Source: Pseudomonas koreensis (GTDB lineage: Bacteria > Pseudomonadota > Gammaproteobacteria > Pseudomonadales > Pseudomonadaceae). Taken from it: a stretch of DNA of 64,000 bases. This document shows positions 41,101-49,791 of the stretch, one piece after another. A program made the position numbers and the translations under genes. The DNA lies in NCBI RefSeq assembly GCF_025447595.1, contig NZ_JAOEJU010000020.1, positions 54,627 to 118,626 on the forward strand. The letters run 5' to 3'. Position 1 is the stretch's first letter; each line of letters begins with the position of its first letter. The notes under the pieces are model-generated. The model made no database searches and was not told the origin of the DNA. It worked only from the letters and a program-made list of their open reading frames with translations.

Positions 41101-44040
41101 CGGTTTTTCCATGAAGCGCAGTTGGCCCACGAAGCGCTGATCAACATGCTCGACGAACTGGCCGCCGGCCAGGAAATCACCCCGCAACCGCAGCGCATCC
41201 GCGCCTTGCACGAATTGCTCGACGAGAGCCTCGATCCGTCGGCCATGGGCCTGATCCGCAGCGACGGCAGCCGCACCCTGAGCATCCGCGAACTGGGCAG
41301 CGCCACCGCCGAACTGCAACAACACAGCGTCGACAGCGGGCCGGACGACGAGATCGTCGAGATCTTCCTCGAGGAGGCGGTTGACATTCTCGACAGCGCC
41401 GGGCAAGCCTTGCAACGCTGGCTGAAGGATCCGGAGAACGGCGCACCGCTGTCGTCGCTGCAACGGGATTTGCACACGCTGAAGGGCGGCGCGCGGATGG
41501 CCGAGGTGGCGGCGGTCGGCGATCTGGCCCATGAGCTGGAAGGTCTTTACGAAGGGTTGGTGGATCGTCGTTACAGCCACAGCGAAGCCCTCGACCGATT
41601 GCTGCGCCAGAGCCACGAACGTCTGGCACAGTTCCTCGAACAGTTGCACCTGCACCAGCCGCTGGATCCGGCGCAGGACCTGATCGAGGCGATCCGCCGT
41701 TTCCGTCAGGGCTCGACCGCCAATCCTGAAACACCGCCAACCAGCGTCACGCAGGACGGCCCCGGACACGATCCGGAGCTGCTGGAAATCTTCCTCGAAG
41801 AAGGTTTCGACATCATCGAAAACTCCGGCGCCGCGCTGTTGCGCTGGCAGGCCGAGCCCGGCAATCGCCAGGAAGTGGAAACCCTGCTGCGCGACCTGCA
41901 CACCCTCAAGGGCGGTGCACGCATGGTGGAAATCGGCCCGATCGGCGATCTCGCCCATGAGCTGGAATACCTTTACGAAAGCCTGTCCGCCGGCACCCTG
42001 CAAGGCAGCGCCGAACTGTTCGCGCTGTTGCAGCGCGGCCAGGACCGGTTGGCGCAGATGCTCGACGCGGTGCGCGCCGGCCAGCCGTGCCCGCCGGCGG
42101 ACCGGCTGATCAGCGCGATCCAGAATTTCAGCCATCCGCTGGTCGTGCAAACCCCGGCACCCGTGCCGCCGGTTGCGGTCAAGGTCGAGCCTGCTGCCCC
42201 CGCGCCCGAGGCCGGGGCGGACATGGTCAAGGTCTCCGCCGAGCTGCTGGATGAACTGGTCAACCTCGCGGGCGAAACCTCGATTTTCCGTGGGCGCATC
42301 GAACAGCAAGTCAGCGATGCGCAGACCGCCCTGCACGAGATGGAAACCACCATCGAGCGTATGCGCGACCAGTTGCGCCGGCTCGACACCGAAACCCAGG
42401 GGCGGATCCTCAGCCGCCAGCAAGTGGACGCCGAACGCCTCGGCTACGAAGATTTCGACCCGTTGGAAATGGACCGCCATTCGCAGTTGCAACAACTGTC
42501 ACGGGCGCTGTTCGAGTCCGCTTCCGACTTGCTGGATCTGAAGGAAACCCTCGACCGGCGCACCCACGACGCCGAGAACCTGTTGCAGCAGCAGGGCCGG
42601 ATCAACACCGAGTTGCAGGAAGGCCTGATGCGCACGCGCATGGTGCCGTTCGAGCGCATGTTGCCGCGTCTGAAACGCATCGTCCGGCAGGTCGCCGAAG
42701 AGCTGGGCAAGGACGTCGCGTTCAGCGTCGGCAACGCCGAAGGCGAGATGGACCGCAACGTCCTCGAACGCATGGCCGCGCCACTGGAACACATGCTGCG
42801 CAATGCCGTCGATCATGGTCTGGAGTCCGCCGAGGTCCGGCTGGCGGCGGGCAAACCGGCGCAAGGCCAGATCAGCCTCGACCTGTCCCGCGAGGGCGGC
42901 GACATCGTCTTCGACATCCGCGACGATGGCGCGGGGGTGCCGCTGGACGCCGTGCGGCGCAAGGCGATCAAGCGCGGTCTGCTGGCGCCGGATGCCGACA
43001 TCAGCGACCGCGAAGTGTTGCAGTTCATCCTCCAGCCGGGGTTTTCCACCGCCGAGAAGATCACCCAGATTTCCGGACGCGGCGTGGGCATGGACGTGGT
43101 GCACGAAGAAGTCCGGCAACTGGGCGGCACCATGAGCATCGACTCGGTGCCGGGGCAGGGCGTGCATTTCCGCATTCGCCTGCCGTTCACCGTATCGGTC
43201 AACCGTGCGCTGATGGTGCAGTGCGGCGAGGATCAATACGCGATTCCGTTGAACACCATCGACGGCATCGTCCGCGTGCTGCCGAATGAGCTGGACGGGC
43301 ATTTCCGTCTCGATCCGCCGAGTTATCAGTACGGCGGCCAGCGTTATGAACTGTGCTATCTGGGCGAGCTGCTGAAAACCGCGCCACGGCCAAAACTGTC
43401 CGGCCAGAGCCTGCCGGTGCCGGTCTTGCTGGTGCAGTGCAACGACCGGCACATCGCGGTGCAGGTCGACACGATGGCCGGCACCCGCGAAATCGTGGTC
43501 AAGAGTCTCGGCCCGCAGTTCGCGTCGGTGCAGGGCGTGTCCGGGGCGACGATTCTCGGCGATGGCCGGGTGGTGCTGATCCTCGACCTGCTGGCGCCGA
43601 TCCGCGCGATGCAGGCGCAGTTGCCGCAGCGTCCGGCCAGTCATGAAATCGAGAGCGAACCGCAGAAGCCGCTGCTGGTGATGGTGGTCGACGACTCGGT
43701 CACGGTGCGCAAGGTCACCAGCCGCCTGCTCGAACGCCACGGCATGAACGTGCTGACCGCCAAGGACGGGGTCGATGCGATGTTGCTGCTGGAAGAACAC
43801 ATGCCGGACCTGATGTTGCTCGACATCGAAATGCCGCGCATGGACGGCTTCGAAGTGGCGACCCAGGTACGCCACGACGAACGCCTGCAACACCTGCCGA
43901 TCATCATGATCACCTCGCGCACCGGGCAGAAACACCGCGACCGTGCGATGGCCATCGGCGTCAACGACTACCTCGGTAAGCCGTACCAGGAATCGGTGCT
44001 GCTCGAAAGCATCGCCCTGTGGAGCAAAAAACATGCATGA
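38125..44040 (+). CDS. chpA: Hybrid chemotaxis histidine kinase ChpA
   Basis: 1971 residues from ATG 38125 (start MGDRHDYVALEWVKG, with GCGGAG just upstream; ATG 38107 is an alternative). Four Hpt domains carry HTLKG at His674, His813, His1117 and His1259; earlier repeats are degenerate (HGSLQ near residue 52, VRGALAM near 480). Then come a CheA-type dimer helix region, an ATPase domain (N box MLRNAVDHG, DDGAGVP, GRGVGMDVV near 1652), a CheW domain (about 1690-1825) and a receiver with Asp1900. It phosphorylates PilG and PilH. The P. aeruginosa protein is about 2470 residues, so this one is shorter. Confidence 0.95.
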   Translation: MGDRHDYVALEWVKGEIAETLRQAHQAIEAVLDDPQSGPGLDECLTCIHQVHGSLQMVGFYGAALLAEEMEHLVEALQNGRVSHRDEALHLLLQALGQLPIYLDRVQGARRDLPLVVLPLINDLRSARGESLLSETSLFSPQLPELSLLSPEALALLEPAELPNVLRKLRQMLQMALVGLLREQDDQTHLAYLAKVFTRLEALSGNAPLSPLWQVASALVEGMREGRIANSPALRSLFKDADKELKRLLEQGMPGLNQPPPPELLKSLLFYIAKAEHPTGQMLTMKDRYSLDDALPDSAMVDEERARLAGPDRDAMRSVLAALCEELVRVKERLDLFVRSDRQHASDLDSLLAPLRQIADTLAVLGFGQPRKVIIDQLAVVLSLAQGQREPNDATLMDVAGALLYVEATLAGMVGTVEPESPDDSQLPTTDLTQIHQIVIKEARICLQQAKDMIVDYIDADWDRQQLQPLPALLTQVRGALAMIPLARAASLLEACNGFIREHLLLDPHEPGWQQLDSLADAITSLEYYLERLTDDPQAPSEHLLDIAQKSLASLGFFPDEQPGEPHVPVLDDVLSPSEALVMQDLQELDDPQIVQSLAEVLASPVSAVNPPALTTPGSLLPPPVDEEPVDDELREVFLEETGEVLEVLSEYLPRWSADPDDHAALSELRRAFHTLKGSGRMVRALVLGELAWAVENLLNRVLEHSVEPGPAVRQLLADTLLLLPDLIAEFATNGQRQRHDVDQLAARAHALAKGDTPLPAEDVEDVAALDPLLLEIFRNEAETHLASLNRFLDQAAEHVPLQASDELQRALHTLKGSASMAGVSPIAELAAPLDKLAREFKAHQLALDLDEVELLLEAEGLFRVGLRQLKHDPLAPIVGAQSLIKRTETLLGERLESILNAPSSALRVKRDPQLINNFLAQGMDILLDAENLLQRWQQHPGERQELSALLDELTTLGEGAHLADLLPVDVLCEALLDLYGAVEESSLAVSERFFHEAQLAHEALINMLDELAAGQEITPQPQRIRALHELLDESLDPSAMGLIRSDGSRTLSIRELGSATAELQQHSVDSGPDDEIVEIFLEEAVDILDSAGQALQRWLKDPENGAPLSSLQRDLHTLKGGARMAEVAAVGDLAHELEGLYEGLVDRRYSHSEALDRLLRQSHERLAQFLEQLHLHQPLDPAQDLIEAIRRFRQGSTANPETPPTSVTQDGPGHDPELLEIFLEEGFDIIENSGAALLRWQAEPGNRQEVETLLRDLHTLKGGARMVEIGPIGDLAHELEYLYESLSAGTLQGSAELFALLQRGQDRLAQMLDAVRAGQPCPPADRLISAIQNFSHPLVVQTPAPVPPVAVKVEPAAPAPEAGADMVKVSAELLDELVNLAGETSIFRGRIEQQVSDAQTALHEMETTIERMRDQLRRLDTETQGRILSRQQVDAERLGYEDFDPLEMDRHSQLQQLSRALFESASDLLDLKETLDRRTHDAENLLQQQGRINTELQEGLMRTRMVPFERMLPRLKRIVRQVAEELGKDVAFSVGNAEGEMDRNVLERMAAPLEHMLRNAVDHGLESAEVRLAAGKPAQGQISLDLSREGGDIVFDIRDDGAGVPLDAVRRKAIKRGLLAPDADISDREVLQFILQPGFSTAEKITQISGRGVGMDVVHEEVRQLGGTMSIDSVPGQGVHFRIRLPFTVSVNRALMVQCGEDQYAIPLNTIDGIVRVLPNELDGHFRLDPPSYQYGGQRYELCYLGELLKTAPRPKLSGQSLPVPVLLVQCNDRHIAVQVDTMAGTREIVVKSLGPQFASVQGVSGATILGDGRVVLILDLLAPIRAMQAQLPQRPASHEIESEPQKPLLVMVVDDSVTVRKVTSRLLERHGMNVLTAKDGVDAMLLLEEHMPDLMLLDIEMPRMDGFEVATQVRHDERLQHLPIIMITSRTGQKHRDRAMAIGVNDYLGKPYQESVLLESIALWSKKHA

Positions 44041-44503
44041 ACGCCGGCACAACCAGCGCACCAGCCAACTCACCGGGCTGCTCCTGCCGCTGGCGGATCG
44101 CAACCTGATCCTGCCCAACGTCGCCGTCGCCGAGCTGATCGACTACCAGTCCAGCGCCTTCGATCTCGACACACCGCCGTGGTATCTCGGTCGGGTGACC
44201 TGGCGTGAGCGGCAGATTCCGCTGCTGAGTTTCGAGTCGGCGTGCGGCAACAAGATCGTCATTGGCGAACGGGCCCGGATCGTCATCCTCAATGCTCTTG
44301 GTGGGCGGCCGGAATTGAAGTTCATCGCACTGCTGGTGCAGGGTATTCCGCGCTCGTACAAGCTCGACAGTCAGTTGAGTTATGTCGACGTGCCGCTGTG
44401 TGCGCTGGAACAGGCGGCGGTGCAGGTGGGGGAGCAGGTGGCGAAGGTGCCGGATTTGTTGGCATTGGAGACATTGTTGGTGGATGCGGGGCTGGTCCAC
44501 TGA
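44033..44503 (+). CDS. chpC: CheW-like protein ChpC
   Basis: 156 residues from ATG 44033, overlapping the end of chpA by 8 bases. A CheW-type domain begins with GLLLPLADRNLILPNVAVAELIDYQ. In P. aeruginosa ChpC is a second adaptor that may link other receptors to ChpA. chpB (methylesterase), which precedes chpC there, is missing here. A REP pair follows the stop. Confidence 0.88.
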   Translation: MHERRHNQRTSQLTGLLLPLADRNLILPNVAVAELIDYQSSAFDLDTPPWYLGRVTWRERQIPLLSFESACGNKIVIGERARIVILNALGGRPELKFIALLVQGIPRSYKLDSQLSYVDVPLCALEQAAVQVGEQVAKVPDLLALETLLVDAGLVH

Positions 44504-44534
44504 TCCAGAGTCTGCAGTGTTCGGGTTGGCCCCA

Positions 44535-44598
44535 TCGCGAGCAGGCTCGCTCCCACATTTGAAATGCGTTTCCCTTGTGGGAGCGAGCCTGCTCGCGA
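44535..44598. repeat. REP pair, short-interior class
   Basis: CGCGA-outward inverted REP cores with an 18-base interior, loop variant CT in both arms. It lies between chpC and the mdc operon. Confidence 0.92.
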
Positions 44599-44613
44599 TA
44601 GCGATTCCAACCG

Positions 44614-44628
44614 TTACGCTGACCGTAA
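44614..44628. promoter_or_regulatory. LysR-type recognition site candidate ahead of mdcA
   Basis: TTACG-CTGAC-CGTAA is a perfect inverted repeat of the T-N11-A form used by LysR-family proteins. Its centre lies about 63 bases upstream of the start point implied by the promoter at 44649-44677, the usual activator position. MdcR is the likely binder, by inference. Confidence 0.5.
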
Positions 44629-44648
44629 TGATTCACCGCTGCGCTTGA

Positions 44649-44677
44649 TTGATGCCCCCACCCGACACTCCTAAGGT
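44649..44677 (+). promoter_or_regulatory. Sigma-70-type promoter of the mdc operon
   Basis: TTGATG (44649-44654) and TAAGGT (44672-44677) with a 17-base spacer, 33 bases before the mdcA ATG. The -10 is imperfect, as expected for an activated promoter. Confidence 0.45.
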
Positions 44678-44709
44678 AGCTCCACGACAGCGAACCCCGT
44701 GGAGTGAGC

Positions 44710-46380
44710 ATGACAACAACAATATCCCCCGACTCGCGCTGGACGCGGCGGCGTGACGAGAAGCAGCGGCGCCTCGACAAGGTGCGCGGGCTGGCCGACG
44801 GTGCGGTGTTGCCTACCGACAGGATCGTCGCAGCGCTCGAAGCGCTGATCCTGCCCCGCGACCGTGTGGTGCTGGAGGGCAACAACCAGAAGCAGGCAGA
44901 TTTCCTCTCGCGCTCCCTGGCCAAGGCCGATCCTGAAAAGCTCCACGACCTGCACATGATCATGCCCAGTGTCGGTCGCTCCGAGCATCTGGACCTGTTC
45001 GAACGCGGCATCGCCCGCAAGCTCGATTTCTCCTTTGCCGGCACCCAGAGCCTGCGTATCAGCCAGTTGCTCGAAGACGGTCTGCTGGAAGTCGGTGCGA
45101 TCCACACCTACATCGAACTCTACGCCCGGCTGGTGGTGGACCTGATTCCCAACGTCGTGCTCTCGGCCGGGTTCATGGCCGACCGTGCCGGCAACATCTA
45201 CACCGGGCCGAGCACTGAAGACACCCCGGCGCTAATCGAACCGGCGGCGTTCAGCGATGGCATCGTCATTGTCCAGGTCAATCAACTGGTGGACGACGTC
45301 AGCGAACTGCCTCGCGTGGACATCCCCGCATCGTGGGTCGATTTCGTGGTGGTGGCGAACAAACCGTTCTACATCGAACCGCTGTTCACCCGTGACCCTC
45401 GCCACATCAAGCCTGTGCACGTGTTGATGGCGATGATGGCGATCCGCGGGATCTACGAAAAACACAATGTGCAGTCGCTGAACCACGGCATCGGTTTCAA
45501 CACCGCCGCCATCGAACTGATCCTGCCGACCTATGGCGAATCCCTCGGCCTCAAGGGCAAGATCTGCCGTAACTGGACGCTCAACCCGCACCCGACTTTG
45601 ATCCCGGCGATTGAAAGCGGCTGGGTCGAAAGCGTGCACTGCTTCGGCACCGAACTGGGCATGGAAAACTACATCGCCGCGCGGCCGGACGTGTTCTTCA
45701 CCGGCCGTGACGGCTCGCTGCGTTCCAACCGGATGTTCTGCCAACTGGCCGGGCAATACGCGGTGGATCTGTTTATCGGCGCAACGTTGCAAGTCGATGG
45801 CGATGGCCATTCCTCCACCGTCACCCGTGGCCGCCTCGCCGGTTTTGGTGGCGCACCGAACATGGGCCACGACCCGCGCGGCCGGCGTCACGGCACCCCG
45901 GCATGGCTCGACATGCGCCATGACGATTCGCAGCAACCGATGCTCGAACGCGGCAAGAAACTCGTGGTGCAAATGGTCGAAACGTTCCAGGAGGGCGGCA
46001 AACCGACCTTCGTCGAAACCCTCGACGCAGTGGAGGTGGCGAAAAAAAGCGGGATGCCGCTGGCGCCGATCATGATTTACGGCGACGACGTCACCCACCT
46101 GCTCACCGAAGAAGGTATCGCCTACCTGTACAAGGCACGTTCGCTGGAAGAGCGTCAGGCGATGATCGCGGCCGTCGCGGGCGTCACCGCCATCGGCCTG
46201 CGGCACAACCCGAAAGACACCGAACGCATGCGCCGCGAAGGCCTGATCGCCTTGCCCAAAGACCTTGGCATCCGCCGCACCGATGCCACCCGCGAACTGC
46301 TGGCGGCGAAAAGTGTGGCCGATCTGGTCGAGTGGTCCGGCGGCCTCTACAACCCGCCCGCCAAGTTCAGGAGCTGGTAA
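44710..46380 (+). CDS. mdcA: Malonate decarboxylase alpha subunit
   Basis: 556 residues from ATG 44710 (GTG 44704 is an alternative). It is the acyl-carrier-protein transferase of the biotin-independent malonate decarboxylase, exchanging acetyl for malonyl on the MdcC prosthetic group. The long N-terminus RWTRRRDEKQRRLDKVRGLADG and the CoA-transferase-like core with GENGLRG-less GFGGAPNMGHDPRGRRHGTP are typical. Its stop TAA shares a base with the mdcB ATG. Confidence 0.95.
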   Translation: MTTTISPDSRWTRRRDEKQRRLDKVRGLADGAVLPTDRIVAALEALILPRDRVVLEGNNQKQADFLSRSLAKADPEKLHDLHMIMPSVGRSEHLDLFERGIARKLDFSFAGTQSLRISQLLEDGLLEVGAIHTYIELYARLVVDLIPNVVLSAGFMADRAGNIYTGPSTEDTPALIEPAAFSDGIVIVQVNQLVDDVSELPRVDIPASWVDFVVVANKPFYIEPLFTRDPRHIKPVHVLMAMMAIRGIYEKHNVQSLNHGIGFNTAAIELILPTYGESLGLKGKICRNWTLNPHPTLIPAIESGWVESVHCFGTELGMENYIAARPDVFFTGRDGSLRSNRMFCQLAGQYAVDLFIGATLQVDGDGHSSTVTRGRLAGFGGAPNMGHDPRGRRHGTPAWLDMRHDDSQQPMLERGKKLVVQMVETFQEGGKPTFVETLDAVEVAKKSGMPLAPIMIYGDDVTHLLTEEGIAYLYKARSLEERQAMIAAVAGVTAIGLRHNPKDTERMRREGLIALPKDLGIRRTDATRELLAAKSVADLVEWSGGLYNPPAKFRSW

Positions 46381-47252
46381 TGCACGCAATCAACCTGCAA
46401 CCGAAAACCATCACCCTCGCGGAACGGCTGGCGGACCTGGCAGTGGACGCGCTGATCGACGAAGCCGACCTGTCGCCGAAACCGGCGTTGGTCGACCGTC
46501 GCGGCAACGGTGCGCACACCGATCTGCACCTGGGATTAATGCACGCCTCGGCGCTGGCGCTGTGGCCGGCGTTCAAGGAAATGGCCGAGGCCGCGCTGGA
46601 GTTTGGCGAGGTCGGCTTGCCGCTGCGCGAAGCCATTGGCCGCATCGGCCGGGAAGGCGAGCAAGCGATGCTCGCCACCACTAACGGCGTGAACACCCAT
46701 CGCGGGGCGATATGGGCGCTGGGTCTGCTGGTCACGGCTGCTGCGCTGGACACCAAATCCACCAGTGCTGGCGCCGTCACTCTGCGCGCTGCGCGTCTGG
46801 CGTTGCTCGATGATCGTCATGCGCCGCGCCCGTTGAGCCACGGCGCGCAAGTCGCCCAGCGCTACGGCGCTCGCGGTGCTCGGGAGGAAGCGCAACTCGG
46901 CTTTCCGTCCGTGGTGCAACGCGGTCTGCCGCAACTCAAGCGCAGCCGCGTCGCCGGCCATGGCGAACAGAACGCCCGGCTCGATGCCTTGCTGGCGATC
47001 ATGACCGACCTTGCCGACACCTGCGTGCTCTACCGCGCCGGCGAACAAGGCCTGCACGCCATGCAGCACGGCGCTCAGGCAGTGCTCGACGCTGGCGGAA
47101 GCGCCAGCCTCACCGGTCGCCGCCGCCTGCACGAACTGGATCAACAACTCATCGCATTGAATGCCTCGCCCGGTGGCGCCGCCGACTTGCTCGCCGCCAC
47201 GTTGTTGCTCGACCGAGTCGAGCGCGACGGCATCCTTCAGGGAGCGTTTTGA
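46380..47252 (+). CDS. mdcB: Triphosphoribosyl-dephospho-CoA synthase
   Basis: 290 residues. It is of the CitG/MdcB family, with ALVDRRGNGAHTDLHLGLMHASA, GVNTHRGAIWALGLL and the late ARLDALLAIMTDLADTCVLYR. It builds the 2'-(5''-triphosphoribosyl)-3'-dephospho-CoA precursor that MdcG attaches to MdcC. It overlaps mdcA by one base and mdcC by one base (TGATG). Confidence 0.95.
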   Translation: MHAINLQPKTITLAERLADLAVDALIDEADLSPKPALVDRRGNGAHTDLHLGLMHASALALWPAFKEMAEAALEFGEVGLPLREAIGRIGREGEQAMLATTNGVNTHRGAIWALGLLVTAAALDTKSTSAGAVTLRAARLALLDDRHAPRPLSHGAQVAQRYGARGAREEAQLGFPSVVQRGLPQLKRSRVAGHGEQNARLDALLAIMTDLADTCVLYRAGEQGLHAMQHGAQAVLDAGGSASLTGRRRLHELDQQLIALNASPGGAADLLAATLLLDRVERDGILQGAF

Positions 47253-47551
47253 TGGAAACCTTATCCTTTGAATTCCCCGCCGGGCAGCCGCCACGCGGTC
47301 GGGCGCTGGTCGGTTGTGTCGGTTCGGGCGATCTGGAAGTGCTGATCGAACCGGGTCTGGCCGGCAAGCTGACGATCAATGTGCAGACCTCGGTCAATGG
47401 CGCCGAGCAGCGCTGGCAACATCTGTTCGCGCGGATGTTCGACGGCACCACACCGCCGGCGATGGCCATCGATATCCACGACTTCGGCGCGACCCCCGGT
47501 GTGGTTCGCCTGCGACTGGAACAAGGCTTCGAGGAGATCGGCCATGACTGA
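47252..47551 (+). CDS. mdcC: Malonate decarboxylase acyl carrier subunit
   Basis: 99 residues. The prosthetic-group attachment Ser25 lies in VGCVGSGDLEVLIEP, matching the known modified serine of the family. It carries acetyl and malonyl groups between the MdcA and MdcDE active sites. It overlaps mdcD by 8 bases. Confidence 0.95.
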   Translation: METLSFEFPAGQPPRGRALVGCVGSGDLEVLIEPGLAGKLTINVQTSVNGAEQRWQHLFARMFDGTTPPAMAIDIHDFGATPGVVRLRLEQGFEEIGHD

Positions 47552-48395
47552 CACCTCAGCGCTTTTGCACAAACATTCGTTCGTCGAGCTCGGTGCCCGG
47601 CAGCGGGCGAAAGCCTTGCTCGACACCGGCACTTTCCGCGAACTGCTCGACCCGTTTCAGCGCGTGATGTCGCCATGGCTGGAACGTCAGGGCGTGGTGC
47701 CGCAGGCCGATGACGGCGTGGTGATCGCCAAGGGCAGCCTCGATGGTTTGCCAGTGGTGATCGCAGCGATTGAGGGCACGTTTCAGGGCGGCAGCCTCGG
47801 TGAAGTCGGCGGCGCGAAAATCGCCGGCGCACTGGAACTGGCTGCCGAGGACAACCGCAAAGGCATCCCGACCCGCGCCATCCTGCTGCTGGAAACCGGC
47901 GGCGTGCGTTTGCAGGAAGCCAATCTCGGGCTGGCGGCGATTGCCGATATTCACGCGGCGATTGTCGATCTGCAGCGTTACCAACCGGTGGTCGGCGTGG
48001 TGGCCGGCAGCGTCGGTTGCTTTGGCGGGATGTCGATTGCCGCCGCGCTATGCAACTACTTGCTGGTGACCCAGGAAGCACGCCTCGGTCTGAACGGCCC
48101 GCAGGTGATCGAGCAGGAAGCCGGGATCGAGGAATACGACTCCCGCGACCGGCCCTTCATCTGGAGCCTGACCGGTGGCGAGCAACGGTTTGCCAGTGGT
48201 CTGGTGGACCGTTATGTCGCCGATGACGTGGCGCAGATTCGCCAGCAGGTCGGCGAATTGCTGCAACAAGGCTTGCCGAAACAACCGCGCAGTCAGCGGG
48301 CCGAATGGTTCCTGCAACGGCTGACGAGCCTGGACACTGACAAGCAAATCGAGCCTTCGATGGTTCGCGACCTGTATCAAGGAGAGCGCTCATGA
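47544..48395 (+). CDS. mdcD: Malonate decarboxylase beta subunit
   Basis: 283 residues from ATG 47544. A crotonase/carboxyltransferase fold is seen with GSLDGLPVVIAAIEGTFQGGSLGEVGGAKIAGAL and the oxyanion stretch GSVGCFGGMSIAAA. Together with MdcE it decarboxylates malonyl-S-carrier to acetyl-S-carrier. It overlaps mdcE by 4 bases (ATGA). Confidence 0.95.
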   Translation: MTDTSALLHKHSFVELGARQRAKALLDTGTFRELLDPFQRVMSPWLERQGVVPQADDGVVIAKGSLDGLPVVIAAIEGTFQGGSLGEVGGAKIAGALELAAEDNRKGIPTRAILLLETGGVRLQEANLGLAAIADIHAAIVDLQRYQPVVGVVAGSVGCFGGMSIAAALCNYLLVTQEARLGLNGPQVIEQEAGIEEYDSRDRPFIWSLTGGEQRFASGLVDRYVADDVAQIRQQVGELLQQGLPKQPRSQRAEWFLQRLTSLDTDKQIEPSMVRDLYQGERS

Positions 48396-49177
48396 GCGGT
48401 TATTCCATGCGCGGTTTGAACTGGTTCAATGCCTTGAGCGCCGGGGCGAATGCCGTTGAGGGTTTGCCGGCATCGTTGAAGGTCGCCGACGGTGAGCTCG
48501 GGCGCTTTATCGCGGTGGTCGCCGATCCGCAAAACCGTTTCCCTCGCGCTCGCAACGGCGAAGTCGGTTTGCTCGAAGGCTGGGGTTTGGCCAAGGCTGT
48601 GGATGATGCGATCACCGCCGACCGAGACAAAACGCAAAAGCGTCCCTTGATCGCGATCGTCGATGTGCCGAGCCAGGCCTATGGTCGCCGCGAAGAAGCC
48701 CTCGGCATTCATCAGGCCTTGGCCGGTGCGGCGGACGCCTATGCCCGCGCGCGTCTGGCCGGGCATCCGGTGATTGCGCTGCTGGTGGGCAAGGCCATGT
48801 CGGGGGCGTTTCTCGCTCATGGATATCAGGCCAATCGCTTGATCGCCCTGCGTGATCCGGGGGTGATGGTGCATGCGATGGGCAAGGCGTCAGCGGCGCG
48901 GGTGACCTTGCGCAGCGTCGAAGAACTGGAAGCCCTGGCGTCCAGCGTGCCGCCGATGGCCTATGACATCGACAGCTACGCCAGCCTCGGGTTGCTCTGG
49001 GAAACCCTGTCGGTGCAACAGATCGAACAGCCGACGGCGGAGGATCTGGCGCGGGTGACCGAGTGCCTGACACAGGCCATCGGCGATATTTCGGCGACTG
49101 ATTTGAGCAATCGTCTCGGCGCGAAAAATCGCGAAGCCTCCAGCCGCGTGCGTGAACTGCTGAGGGCGCAGTGGTGA
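48392..49177 (+). CDS. mdcE: Malonate decarboxylase gamma subunit
   Basis: 261 residues of carboxyltransferase type with IAIVDVPSQAYGRREEALGIHQALA and VGKAMSGAFLAHGYQANRL. It is the codecarboxylase partner of MdcD. The stop overlaps the GTG start assigned to mdcG by 4 bases. Confidence 0.94.
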   Translation: MSGYSMRGLNWFNALSAGANAVEGLPASLKVADGELGRFIAVVADPQNRFPRARNGEVGLLEGWGLAKAVDDAITADRDKTQKRPLIAIVDVPSQAYGRREEALGIHQALAGAADAYARARLAGHPVIALLVGKAMSGAFLAHGYQANRLIALRDPGVMVHAMGKASAARVTLRSVEELEALASSVPPMAYDIDSYASLGLLWETLSVQQIEQPTAEDLARVTECLTQAIGDISATDLSNRLGAKNREASSRVRELLRAQW

Positions 49178-49791
49178 ACATGCCTCTGGCCCACGACTTG
49201 CTGTGGGGCATGACGCCGGCGCAGTTGCCGGCGGATGCGCCGCAGTGGGCGAATGATTCGCTGGCTGCCGGGCAACCGGTGGTGGTGCGGCGGGCGTTGA
49301 GTGAAGAGGGATTCGTGGCGGTGGGCGTGCGCGGTCGGTTGCGCGAGCAGCGGTTGGCGGCGTTCATGGCGATCGATTCGATTGCCTGTCGGGTCAGCCC
49401 GGAAGCGCTTTGTCAGGTCGAGTGCGAGCGTGATCTGCCGGTCATGCACGCGCTTCGCCAACTGCGGCCGGTGCTCGATGATTGCGGCTGGATCTGGGGC
49501 GTCAGTGGCAGTGCCGGGTTTGAACTGGCCAGCGGATTTACGGCGATGCACGAGCGCAGCGATCTCGACCTGATCCTGCGTACACCGCAACTCATCACCC
49601 GTAATCAGGCGCGCAAACTGGTCGCGGTTTTCGATCGGGCGATCTGCCGGGTCGACCTGCAGTTGCAGACACCATTCGGTGCCGTCGCCCTGCGTGAGTG
49701 GGCCGGAAACGCTTCGCGGGTGCTGCTGAAAAACGCCCATGAAGCGTGTCTGGTGTCTGACCCGTGGAACCCGCAGGAGCAGGCAGCGTGA
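49174..49791 (+). CDS. mdcG: Malonate decarboxylase holo-carrier synthase
   Basis: 205 residues from GTG 49174, in the GTGA overlap with mdcE; ATG 49180 is a possible alternative. It has the nucleotidyltransferase acidic motif in ERSDLDLILRTPQ, preceded by WGVSGSAGFELASG. It transfers the phosphoribosyl-dephospho-CoA group to Ser25 of MdcC. Another GTGA overlap leads into mdcH. Confidence 0.92.
   Translation: MNMPLAHDLLWGMTPAQLPADAPQWANDSLAAGQPVVVRRALSEEGFVAVGVRGRLREQRLAAFMAIDSIACRVSPEALCQVECERDLPVMHALRQLRPVLDDCGWIWGVSGSAGFELASGFTAMHERSDLDLILRTPQLITRNQARKLVAVFDRAICRVDLQLQTPFGAVALREWAGNASRVLLKNAHEACLVSDPWNPQEQAA

Noticed and set aside
38758..44118. Three long antisense frames (over 500 codons each) opposite chpA
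   Set aside because: They mirror chpA codon by codon; Gln/Arg/His-rich composition and absence of domains mark them as shadows.
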